Source of the DNA: Spirochaetia bacterium
Lineage (GTDB): Bacteria; Spirochaetota; UBA12135
Direction of reading: 5' to 3'
Length of the DNA stretch: 5,270 nucleotides
Assembly (NCBI GenBank): GCA_003497555.1
Contig: DNNS01000471.1
Location: 1 to 5,270 of the forward strand
Under the pieces are notes generated by a model. The model had not been told where the DNA came from, did not search any database, and was given only the letters and a program-made list of their open reading frames with translations. The translations under genes were made by a program, and so were the position numbers. Below, piece after piece: positions 1 to 5,270 of this stretch. Each line of letters starts with the position of its first letter. Within the stretch, counting starts at the first letter, position 1.

Positions 1-150
1 TTCACAGTAATATTTTTTCCAGAAGAAATTCTTAAACCTCCCGAGTAGTTACTTGATATATTATTACAAATAGCGCTATTCACAGTAATATTTTTTCCAG
101 AAGAAATACTTAAACCTCCTGATGAATTACTTGATATATTATTACAAATA
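1..150 (-). repeat. Near-identical tandem pair of 78-base units
   Basis: Positions 1-72 and 79-150 match except for 5 mismatches, with an exact 78-base (26-codon) period. Both encode GGL.ISSGKNITVN followed by the Asn ladder, and a further copy may continue beyond the window. This is the least diverged repeat pair in the gene, so it is probably its most recent duplication. Because the period is a multiple of three, copy-number change would not break the frame. Confidence 0.85.
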
Positions 151-896
151 TCACCATTGATCACTGCATTGGTTGTAAAAAAAATTGATATTCCTCCGGC
201 ATTATTACTTGAAACATTATTAGAAACAACAGAATTTACCGTAATGTTATTTTCATTCTGAATATATAAACCGCCGCTGCTATTTGAAGCTAAATTATTA
301 TAAATTTTACCGTTTATTATATTACCCTCGCCATAGGAAAAATAAACTCCTCCGGTAAAACTGGCGCTATTACCAAAAACATCATTATTTATAACCGCAT
401 TGGTTGTTTTATAAAGATATGCGCCGCCGCCGCTTCCTGATGTGTTATTTGATATTACGGCATTAACAGTAATGTTTTGTTCATAACTTGAATATAAACC
501 GCCGCCGCGATTTGAGCAATAATTATTGCAAAGAGCGCCGTTTATTATATTATTCTCGCCATACGATAAATAAACTCCGCCGCCATAGTCAAGAGATTGA
601 TTATGAGAGACAACAGCAGAAAATGTGTTATTTGCGCCGCGATATAAATATATTCCGCCATAATCATTGGATGAAATATTATTGCTGATTATATTTTTTA
701 TTATAAAATTAGTTATACACCAGGAATATATTCCGCCGCCGCTATTCGTCACTGTATTATTATAAACAGCAGAATCTATTTCTCCATTAATACAACCTTG
801 GGCGTAAATTCCTCCGCCCGTTCTGCAGATATTATTGTAAATATTAGCTTTGACAATAATAGTATCAGACTCATATATATAAATACCTCCGCCGGA
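1..896 (-). repeat. In-frame 75-78-base coil repeats of the beta-helix
   Basis: Twelve units, the last cut by the window edge, encode the beta-helix coils from residue 375 onward. Each begins GG(I/V/L)Y and ends near an N-N pair. Later units cycle through three subtypes: SYGE.NIING, NNITVN.V.SNN and TTNAVIN.D. The same subtype recurs every 76-77 residues: the TTTATTAT of the NIING units lies at 313 and 541 (228 apart), and GCATTGGTTG of the TTNAV units at 166 and 397 (231 apart). This indicates expansion of a three-coil block as well as of single coils. GGC-rich glycine codons give runs of GCCGCC on the plus strand. Confidence 0.85.
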
Positions 897-2018
897 GTAT
901 GTTAATCCTTGGTTGCTGTAATAATTTCCATATATTTTTATATCTCTACTTCCTGAGCAACTAAGCCCGCCGGTGCTGTTAAAAATATTAACATTTACCG
1001 TACAGTTTGTACTTTGGCGTAAATATAATCCGCGGTAGGGGCTGTTATAAATTTTTATATTGCTGATTGATACCCAGGCGGAATTGGTAATATTAAATAA
1101 ACCGACTTGCGCATTGCCGTTAAGATAAGTCTGCCCGGTTTGCCCTGAAAAATTATCATCCCAGCCGCCGCTGATATCAATATAACTTTTATTATAAATT
1201 TGTACGCCGTAAGACGATGAATTAAGACCCGCGCCGGGTAAATATTCTCCCTGGCCTGCGCGAATAATACTTTTGGTTCCGGATATGGTGCGCTCCACTG
1301 CCGTATTGATATTATAAAGCGGCGCAGTTTTGGAACCTTCATTATTGTCACTACCGCTGAGTGAGACATAAATATAATTGGTAGGCATGGGTAAAACCGC
1401 ACTGATGCGCACATTTGTAATATTTATAACCGGGCTGGTTTTTCCGTGCAGGTCGGCTGCCCAGGCTGAAATATTATATAATCCGTTAGCCAGTACAAGG
1501 TTTGTTTCCCAGTTTGCGCCGGCCTTTATGGGCGCAAGATTGCTTTCGCCTATCATTAAATAAACTTTGTCAAGAGCGTTTTCGTAATCGGCCGCAGTGC
1601 CTTTAATATTAAGAACGCTGTTGGAAATTATGGCATTGGCTGCAGGAAAGGTAACGGCAAGAGCGGGAACCTGATTACTGGCAAAAATATCAATCTCTGA
1701 CGGCAGATCGTACACCATGAGTCTGTATCCGCGTAAAAATACAATAGTTTTTATTTTCTTTTTTTGATCAAGCGCATCTGTATATTTTAATAGATATACT
1801 CCCTGCTGATGTTTTTCCAGAGCTTTGTAAAGGTTTACAGATGATTCATATTTAAGAGCGCCTACTTTTTTCCCATGAATAGAGAAAAGCTCCATTTCAC
1901 TGCCGGATACAATTTGTACAGCGGAATATACGTGCGGGGTTGTCAGAAAAAGAAGAAGAAAGACTGCTGCCGAAAATTTTAATTTAAATGGATTGTTCTT
2001 TACAATATAAAATAACAT
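1..2018 (-). CDS. Secreted right-handed beta-helix repeat protein, C-terminus beyond the window
   Basis: Reading the minus strand from the ATG at 2018 gives 672 codons without a stop, and the frame is still open at the window edge. Residues 1-33 form a signal peptide: Lys-containing start, hydrophobic core FSAAVFLLLFL, likely cleavage near VYS/A at 32-33. Residues 35-97 are a beta-rich module (SIHGKKVGAL, then QQGVYLLKYT). Residues 117-207 look Ig-like. At 215-241 is the motif YIYVSLSGSDNNEG...APLYNI..A that typically opens DUF1565-type beta-helix proteins. SGGWDDNFSGQTGQT follows near 282-296. From about residue 376, eleven full coils and one partial coil of 25-26 residues follow, each with GG at the start and an N-N ladder (IYNN, ISNN, ICNN). 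The family is known for secreted or surface-displayed adhesin- or polysaccharide-related proteins; no catalytic residues are evident. The start is supported by an AAGGGGA ribosome site and a consensus promoter. Function unknown; surface exposure is inferred. Confidence 0.9.
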   Translation of the reverse strand, partial: MLFYIVKNNPFKLKFSAAVFLLLFLTTPHVYSAVQIVSGSEMELFSIHGKKVGALKYESSVNLYKALEKHQQGVYLLKYTDALDQKKKIKTIVFLRGYRLMVYDLPSEIDIFASNQVPALAVTFPAANAIISNSVLNIKGTAADYENALDKVYLMIGESNLAPIKAGANWETNLVLANGLYNISAWAADLHGKTSPVINITNVRISAVLPMPTNYIYVSLSGSDNNEGSKTAPLYNINTAVERTISGTKSIIRAGQGEYLPGAGLNSSSYGVQIYNKSYIDISGGWDDNFSGQTGQTYLNGNAQVGLFNITNSAWVSISNIKIYNSPYRGLYLRQSTNCTVNVNIFNSTGGLSCSGSRDIKIYGNYYSNQGLTYSGGGIYIYESDTIIVKANIYNNICRTGGGIYAQGCINGEIDSAVYNNTVTNSGGGIYSWCITNFIIKNIISNNISSNDYGGIYLYRGANNTFSAVVSHNQSLDYGGGVYLSYGENNIINGALCNNYCSNRGGGLYSSYEQNITVNAVISNNTSGSGGGAYLYKTTNAVINNDVFGNSASFTGGVYFSYGEGNIINGKIYNNLASNSSGGLYIQNENNITVNSVVSNNVSSNNAGGISIFFTTNAVINGDICNNISSNSSGGLSISSGKNITVNSAICNNISSNYSGGLRISSGKNITV

Positions 2019-2025
2019 AACCGAA

Positions 2026-2032
2026 TCCCCTT
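2026..2032 (-). promoter_or_regulatory. Ribosome binding site of the beta-helix gene
   Basis: On the minus strand AAGGGGA lies 7 bases before the ATG at 2018. It is a good Shine-Dalgarno sequence at normal spacing and supports this start codon. Confidence 0.75.
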
Positions 2033-2048
2033 TCTTATGTATGAATTA

Positions 2049-2077
2049 ATTATAAGACAAAATATTTTTATTGTCAA
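2049..2077 (-). promoter_or_regulatory. Perfect consensus sigma-70 promoter of the beta-helix gene
   Basis: On the minus strand TTGACA (2077-2072) is separated by exactly 17 bases from TATAAT (2054-2049), matching the housekeeping sigma factor consensus at every position. Transcription should start near 2042, giving a leader of about 24 bases that contains the ribosome site. The spacer carries a short GACAA/TTGTC inverted pair (2056-2060 and 2071-2075), too small to claim as an operator. Confidence 0.85.
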
Positions 2078-2135
2078 TTCGATTATTTCCGGCAATGCTG
2101 ATTATAAATTCTGAAAATATCTGAAGGCTTACCTC

Positions 2136-2231
2136 TCATGGTAAAGGCTGTTTTATACCACAAACCATGCCCAGATGGGCAATACCGCCTGACTTGATAG
2201 ACAAGGCAATGAACTTTTCATAGTACGGCAT
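2136..2231 (-). other. Short protein-like ORF, 31 residues, unrecognised
   Basis: From the ATG at 2231 the minus strand reads MPYYEKFIALSIKSGGIAHL and continues to GIKQPLP before TGA. The frame is open nine codons further upstream (QSEGIPGRF) to a stop. The residue mix looks like real protein rather than a random frame, but no clear ribosome site is placed before the ATG and no family is recognised. It may be a remnant of a longer gene or a short repeat-associated frame. Its TGA lies inside the loop of the small hairpin at 2129-2144. Confidence 0.2.
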
Positions 2232-2552
2232 AAATCTGCCTGGTATCCCCTCAGATTGTTAAAATAAAAAATATTGACTCATACTTCAGCAGGCTCGGTA
2301 CAGCGTATTGGATTATGAGTAGAAAATAAACGCGGACCTCCGGCGGAAATAAAACAAGCTGAATACGAGGAGGCGACAAGGGAACCGTTTCTGGATAATT
2401 GGGTGGTTAACGAAAGAGCGGTAAAATACGCATAAGAATGCAAGTAACAGAGGTGGCCGGTTTTAGAATAGGGAATTTGGGTTTTGATAGGAAAAAAGCC
2501 AAATTTCGGCGGGAGTAGTTGTAATAAGCCGGAGCTGTGAAAATATAAGTAA

Positions 2553-2608
2553 AATTTTGGCTGGGAAACGGGTTAATGGTTTAAAGTTAAAAAAGGAAAG
2601 TCCTATTC
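2553..2608 (+). repeat. Dispersed repeat, copy upstream of the ATPase
   Basis: It begins AATTTTGGCTGGGAAACGGG and ends GAAAGTCCTATTC. The copy at 4218-4274 has the same beginning (AATTTTGGCGGGAAATGGGG), the same A-rich middle and an identical 13-base end, in the same orientation. The middle parts are diverged and need small gaps. A weaker partial match to its start (AAATTTCGGCGGGA) lies at 2501-2514. Confidence 0.6.
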
Positions 2609-2710
2609 ATCGGGATTGCCGCTTACGGCACAAGCATCATTTCCGGAGGCGCAGGCTGCTCCTCCCATAGCTTCGCTTCTGGCTGTGTTGTCGGGATATT
2701 CTAAGCGGCA
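2603..2710 (-). pseudogene. Remnant resembling the N-terminus of a UPF0164/PorV-type outer-membrane protein
   Basis: A 35-codon minus-strand frame closed by stops at both ends (TAA at 2713-2711, TAG at 2605-2603) contains ARSEAMGGAACASGNDACAV followed by SGNPDE. UPF0164/PorV and related FadL-like outer-membrane beta-barrels typically begin their mature part with a pattern like ARSEAMGGA...A..DDA.A...NPAGL, and this fragment follows that spacing closely. There is no start codon, signal peptide or barrel after it, so it is read as a gene fragment. The TAG stop lies in the shared end of the dispersed repeat at 2553-2608, suggesting that the repeat marks the break. Family assignment is from motif memory only. 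Confidence 0.35.
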
Positions 2711-2865
2711 TTACTCAAGCCCGTAATAAATATTATTGTGAATATGAGTTTTTTCATTATTTTAAACTGGAAACGATGATGGCTGAAAAATGAGACGAGA
2801 TTAAAAAACTATGTATGTGGATGAGATTGTAATTTTAATATAAATCATAGATTTCAAAATACAAC

Positions 2866-2922
2866 ATACTTACTTTAATGAAATTCCGAACCCAAGGGTT
2901 GAAATTTCATTAAAGTAAGTAT
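2866..2922. promoter_or_regulatory. 57-base inverted repeat in the ATPase promoter
   Basis: Arms of 20 bases (2866-2885 and 2903-2922) are perfect reverse complements, starting ATACTTACTTT on the left and ending AAAGTAAGTAT on the right. Inside them, after a 3/2-base mismatch, a second stem AACCC/GGGTT (2889-2893 and 2896-2900) closes on a two-base AA loop. The right half carries the -35 box and spacer of the ATPase promoter, so it would lie upstream of the transcript rather than in it. A DNA-level role such as operator, protein-binding palindrome or recombination site is therefore more likely than an RNA hairpin; this is inference. Confidence 0.85.
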
Positions 2923-2927
2923 ATAAT
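2899..2927 (+). promoter_or_regulatory. Sigma-70-type promoter of the ATPase, predicting a leaderless mRNA
   Basis: TTGAAA (2899-2904) and TATAAT (2922-2927) are separated by exactly 17 bases. The -10 box ends 7 bases before the ATG at 2935, so transcription should begin at or within a base or so of the start codon. No Shine-Dalgarno sequence precedes the ATG: the bases between the -10 and the ATG are only ATACAAT. The -35 box lies in the inner part of the inverted repeat and the spacer in its right arm. Confidence 0.7.
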
Positions 2928-2934
2928 ATACAAT

Positions 2935-4092
2935 ATGTCTGTTAATATTAACCGCGAAAAAGATATATACCAGATAACCAGATTGATAACTAATTTCCCC
3001 GTAACAGCTATACTGGGTACGAGGCAGTGCGGTAAAACCACTATTGCCAAAGAACTGAAATACAGCCATTTTTTTGATCTTGAAGATCCGCTCTCTGTTT
3101 CTCAAATGCAGACCCCGCAAATTACTCTGTCAAAATTGAATGGCCTTATCGTTATTGATGAAATTCAAAAACTTCCTGAATTATTTTCTCTAATAAGATA
3201 TTTAGTCGATAACCATAAAGATCAAAAATATTTAATCCTGGGAAGTGCATCTCGGGATTTGATAAAACAGAGTTCAGAGACGCTTGCCGGCAGAATTGCT
3301 TTCTATGAGCTGTCAGGTTTTAGATATTCTGATCTCGATGCAGCATTAAAAACCAAGCATTGGCTGTACGGGGGATTGCCGCGGTCTCTTTTGGCGGAAG
3401 ATGACACGCTTAGTACTTTATGGAGGACTAATTATATAAAGACATTTCTGGAAAGAGATATTCCCGCTCTCGGCATTTCTATACCAGCCGTCACATTGCA
3501 CAGATTCTGGATTATGATCAGCCACTATCATGGGAGTATTATAAATTTTTCAGAGATCGCAAGGTCATTCGCTATCAGCGATAAAATGGTGCATAGATAC
3601 TGTGAAATACTGGAAGGAGCATTTATGATCAGGCTTCTGCAGCCGTGGTTTATTAATATTTCAAAAAGAATTATCAAATCACCAAAACTATATATCAGAG
3701 ACTCGGGAATTTTTCATGGACTTCAGTCCATTGAAACGCAAAATGATTTATTTTCAAATCCCAAACTCGGAAATTCATTTGAGGGCTATGTTATTGAAGA
3801 AATTTCCAAAATACTCGAAAATACAGATATCTATTTCTACAGAACCCATAATGGCACAGAGCTTGATCTTTTTTGGCAGAAGCACGGGAAAAACTGGGGG
3901 ATCGAAATAAAATATTCTGATACTGTGCAGATGACAAAATCAATGCATGAAGCCATTAAAGACCTTGAGCTTGTTCATATATGGGTTGTCTATCCGGGGG
4001 ATAAAAAATATGAGATTCATGAAAAAGTTACTGCCGTGCCGCACAGAAATCTTTTGGATATTTTTTTAATTCATCCATATACTCAGGAATAA
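2935..4092 (+). CDS. AAA_14/DUF4143 family ATPase with C-terminal PD-(D/E)xK-like domain
   Basis: A complete protein of 385 residues, a normal length for the family. The N-terminal ATPase has Walker A GTRQCGKTT at 28-36, Walker B LIVIDEIQ at 71-78, a sensor-like LILGSAS at 100-106 and a likely arginine finger in AGR at 118-120. Family motifs follow: YGGLPRSL at 145-152 and TNYIKTFLERDIP at 165-177. A winged-helix-like segment spans about 204-226. The DUF4143 part has NISKRIIKSPKLYIRDSGI at 241-259. The C-terminus has E283, D311 and E324-x-K326 (in ELDLF and GIEIK), the arrangement of a PD-(D/E)xK nuclease fold, with active-site-like residues present. The family is widespread, often multi-copy, and its biological role is poorly known; a DNA-related activity is inferred only. 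The start at 2935 is chosen because the domain begins at once and the promoter abuts it. It appears monocistronic, with its own promoter, flanked by direct repeats. Confidence 0.93.
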   Translation: MSVNINREKDIYQITRLITNFPVTAILGTRQCGKTTIAKELKYSHFFDLEDPLSVSQMQTPQITLSKLNGLIVIDEIQKLPELFSLIRYLVDNHKDQKYLILGSASRDLIKQSSETLAGRIAFYELSGFRYSDLDAALKTKHWLYGGLPRSLLAEDDTLSTLWRTNYIKTFLERDIPALGISIPAVTLHRFWIMISHYHGSIINFSEIARSFAISDKMVHRYCEILEGAFMIRLLQPWFINISKRIIKSPKLYIRDSGIFHGLQSIETQNDLFSNPKLGNSFEGYVIEEISKILENTDIYFYRTHNGTELDLFWQKHGKNWGIEIKYSDTVQMTKSMHEAIKDLELVHIWVVYPGDKKYEIHEKVTAVPHRNLLDIFLIHPYTQE

Positions 4093-4167
4093 GTTCGGAA
4101 GTATCTTTTAAAATGCAGATATTTATGCGAATAACTGATTTTAATTTTTATTATATTATACTATTTC

Positions 4168-4186
4168 GCTTGTTATTTTAACAAGC
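4168..4186. terminator. Perfect 8-bp hairpin downstream of the ATPase, possible weak terminator
   Basis: GCTTGTTA and TAACAAGC pair perfectly across a TTT loop, 76 bases after the ATPase stop codon. No uninterrupted T tract follows directly (the next bases are TAACAGCTATAGCTTTT), so it is not a textbook intrinsic terminator. It is the only strong hairpin between the ATPase and the next gene. Confidence 0.35.
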
Positions 4187-4217
4187 TAACAGCTATAGCT
4201 TTTAGAGGGGAAGATTG

Positions 4218-4274
4218 AATTTTGGCGGGAAATGGGGTAAAATAAAAGGGTATTGAAAAAAGAAAGTCCTATTC
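4218..4274 (+). repeat. Dispersed repeat, copy downstream of the ATPase
   Basis: This is the second copy of the element at 2553-2608, in direct orientation. It starts AATTTTGGCGGGAAATGGGG, passes through an A-rich middle and ends with the identical 13 bases GAAAGTCCTATTC (4262-4274 against 2596-2608). The copies are about 1.67 kb apart and bracket the inverted repeat, promoter and ATPase gene. Confidence 0.6.
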
Positions 4275-4335
4275 TTTTTTCATTTCATTAAATTTTACGT
4301 GTTAGTTAGATATAAAAAAAATTTCAATTTTCTAC

Positions 4336-4340
4336 AGGAG
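4336..4340 (+). promoter_or_regulatory. Ribosome binding site of the CsgG-like/TPR gene
   Basis: AGGAG lies 6 bases before the ATG at 4347 and fixes the start. The contrast with the ATPase, which has none, is clear. A promoter is not obvious; the best candidate is the weak TTCATT-17-TAGATA at 4284-4312. Confidence 0.8.
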
Positions 4341-4346
4341 CCTAAA

Positions 4347-5270
4347 ATGAAAAAAATCTCTTTCACTTTACTATCAGCATTACTCTTTTTAACAGCATCC
4401 GCATTTTCCGCTGAACAGATGCGGATAATGGTTACGGAATTTAAAAACAAGGGCGCTACCAATAGCGATTGGCTCGGCGCCGGCATAGCAGATTCGGTTT
4501 TAAACGACCTGAAAAAAATCAAAGATGTCATTGTCACTACTGCCGAAGACAGAAATAAAGCCATGCAGGAACTTGCTTTCCAGCTCTCCGGATTTGTCGA
4601 TGAAAAGCAGCAGTCGGATATCGGCAAGATTGTGGGCGCGAATGTAATTTTAACCGGAAGCTACACCATCGCCAATGACAAAATCCGCATAATGGCGCGT
4701 ATGTCCAAGGTTGATTCTGACGACACTATCAGTTCGGCCAAAATAGACGGCGACATGAATAACGTTTTTGAGGCGCAGGATCGTATTGTCATCGGGCTGA
4801 TTGAATCCATGTCCGCACAGAAAGAGTCAGTAGCTGGTTTTGCTTCGGTTTCCGTCAGCGACGAGTTAAAAGATTCCGTCGGCAAAGAAGTATTCAATCT
4901 TTCCGCTTATGAGTGGTACTCCAAGGGGCTCAAATACGAATACAGTGATATGGCCAAAGCGATTTCCTATTTTGAAAAAGCGGCAGAAATAGATAAAACC
5001 TATTTGGATGCGCAGATAAAAATAGCTAATACTGCCCGAATGCTCAGCGACTGGGAAAAAGCCAAACAGTATTTGGCCGAATACATGAAAGCAGCCAAGG
5101 CGAAGTACGGCGAAAAATCTGTGCAGATGGCGGATTATTATTATGTTTTGGGATCTCTCTATAACGAGCAATTCAATTTCAAGGCAGGATTAAGCCCCCT
5201 AGAAACAGCTCTGGGCATCCGTCAAAAATTGGGGTTAATAAAAACTCTGGATAGTATGAAAATTATGGTT
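4347..5270 (+). CDS. CsgG/FlgO-like domain plus tetratricopeptide repeat protein, C-terminus beyond the window
   Basis: The frame is open from the ATG at 4347 through the window end, 308 codons. Residues 1-22 form a signal peptide (KK, then a hydrophobic stretch, cleavage after FSA). No lipobox cysteine is present, so it should be a soluble periplasmic or secreted protein rather than a lipoprotein. Residues 26-155 match the CsgG/FlgO/LpoB-like pattern: RIMVTEF at 26-32, DWLGAGIADSVLNDL at 41-55, LSGFVDE at 80-86, IGKIVGANVILTGSY at 92-106, KIRIMARM at 112-119, then VFEAQDRI at 140-147. From about 187 helical TPRs follow: AISYFEKAAEID (205-216), DWEKAKQYLAEY (235-246), and a TPR_12-type repeat YYVLGSLYNEQFNFKAGLSP to IRQKLG (265-296). 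TPR_12 repeats usually run in series, so more are expected downstream. Known relatives act in envelope assembly or outer-membrane complexes; the exact role here is unknown. There is no sign of a frameshift. Confidence 0.88.
   Translation, partial: MKKISFTLLSALLFLTASAFSAEQMRIMVTEFKNKGATNSDWLGAGIADSVLNDLKKIKDVIVTTAEDRNKAMQELAFQLSGFVDEKQQSDIGKIVGANVILTGSYTIANDKIRIMARMSKVDSDDTISSAKIDGDMNNVFEAQDRIVIGLIESMSAQKESVAGFASVSVSDELKDSVGKEVFNLSAYEWYSKGLKYEYSDMAKAISYFEKAAEIDKTYLDAQIKIANTARMLSDWEKAKQYLAEYMKAAKAKYGEKSVQMADYYYVLGSLYNEQFNFKAGLSPLETALGIRQKLGLIKTLDSMKIMV

Larger units (their letters stand above)
2078..2865. other. Gene-poor stretch with short protein-like fragments
   Basis: No intact gene with a credible start, ribosome site and length was found here. 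It holds several short stop-bounded frames that read like protein. On the minus strand these are 2136-2231 and 2603-2710, described separately. On the plus strand, 2319-2435 reads EIKQAEYEEATREPFLDNWV and onward to a stop but lacks a start codon. Also on the plus strand, 2438-2518 reads MQVTEVAGFRIGNLGFD and onward, 26 codons without a ribosome site. Small inverted repeats occur at 2129-2144 (TTACC/GGTAA) and 2168-2181 (TGCCC/GGGCA). A dispersed repeat copy lies at 2553-2608. The pattern fits decayed genes and repeat debris; an unrecognised structured RNA is not excluded. Confidence 0.6.

Noticed and set aside
1..156. Regular repeats that could suggest a CRISPR array
   Set aside because: The units are adjacent 78-base coding repeats in one continuous open frame with no spacers of independent sequence; they encode beta-helix coils.
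488..688. Plus-strand open frame of 66 codons
   Set aside because: It is antisense to the coil repeats, and its Arg/Asn-rich composition is the reverse reading of Gly, Asn and Tyr codons.
1055..1563. Open frames of 119 codons (minus, 1055-1414) and 61 codons (plus, 1378-1563)
   Set aside because: Both overlap the beta-helix gene in other frames; the beta-helix frame explains the sequence with signal peptide, domains and promoter.
2285..2322. Possible tRNA-Met fragment: CTCATAATCC on the minus strand
   Set aside because: No acceptor stem, D arm or T arm can be found around it; only the anticodon-like string is present.
2866..2922. Palindrome read as an intrinsic terminator
   Set aside because: No T tract follows, no gene ends just upstream on the plus strand, and its right half forms the -35 to -10 region of the ATPase promoter.
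2875..3120. Minus-strand open frame of 81 codons
   Set aside because: It runs antisense through the palindrome and the Walker A region of the ATPase, with no ribosome site or family resemblance.
2553..4274. Whole cassette as a classical insertion sequence
   Set aside because: The flanking repeats are direct and imperfect rather than terminal inverted repeats, and the protein has ATPase and nuclease-like motifs but no recognised transposase motif.
4295..5171. Minus-strand open frames at 4295-4627, 4661-4897 and 4866-5171
   Set aside because: All lie antisense to the CsgG-like/TPR gene, whose frame has a ribosome site, signal peptide and recognisable motifs.

Overview
The window is AT-rich and holds three protein genes: two run off the window ends and one is complete. 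Two of the three products carry Sec signal peptides. One is a large repetitive secreted or surface protein, and the other is a periplasmic or outer-membrane-associated CsgG-like/TPR protein. Together with an apparent remnant of an outer-membrane porin-like gene, this points to a diderm (Gram-negative type) bacterium. The combination of a CsgG-like/TPR protein, a giant beta-helix surface protein and a UPF0164/PorV-like remnant is reminiscent of Spirochaetota, Elusimicrobiota and other environmental diderm lineages. The phylum cannot be fixed from the sequence alone.

Layout. (1) Positions 1-2018, minus strand: a 672-codon open frame without its C-terminus. It encodes a signal peptide, a beta-rich N-terminal module that resembles a type IX sorting domain, an Ig-like domain, and a long right-handed parallel beta-helix of 25-26-residue coils with a higher-order three-coil periodicity. 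Its promoter is a perfect TTGACA-17-TATAAT just upstream. (2) Positions 2078-2865: nearly 800 bases without a convincing intact gene. It holds short protein-like fragments, including the probable start of a UPF0164/PorV-type outer-membrane protein, and one copy of a roughly 57-base dispersed repeat. (3) Positions 2866-4092, plus strand: a complete AAA_14/DUF4143 ATPase with a C-terminal PD-(D/E)xK-like motif. It is preceded by a striking 57-base inverted repeat that overlaps its promoter. The -10 box ends only 7 bases before the ATG and no Shine-Dalgarno is present, so the mRNA is probably leaderless. (4) Positions 4093-4346: a spacer with a small perfect hairpin and a second copy of the dispersed repeat, so the ATPase cassette lies between two direct repeats. 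(5) Positions 4347-5270, plus strand: the first 308 codons of the CsgG-like/TPR protein.

Nothing shows that the three genes form one pathway. The beta-helix gene is divergent from the other two. The ATPase looks like a self-contained accessory cassette with its own promoter and flanking repeats, placed between ordinary envelope genes. No tRNA, rRNA or CRISPR array is visible. The feature most worth following up is the ATPase with its promoter-overlapping palindrome and leaderless start.
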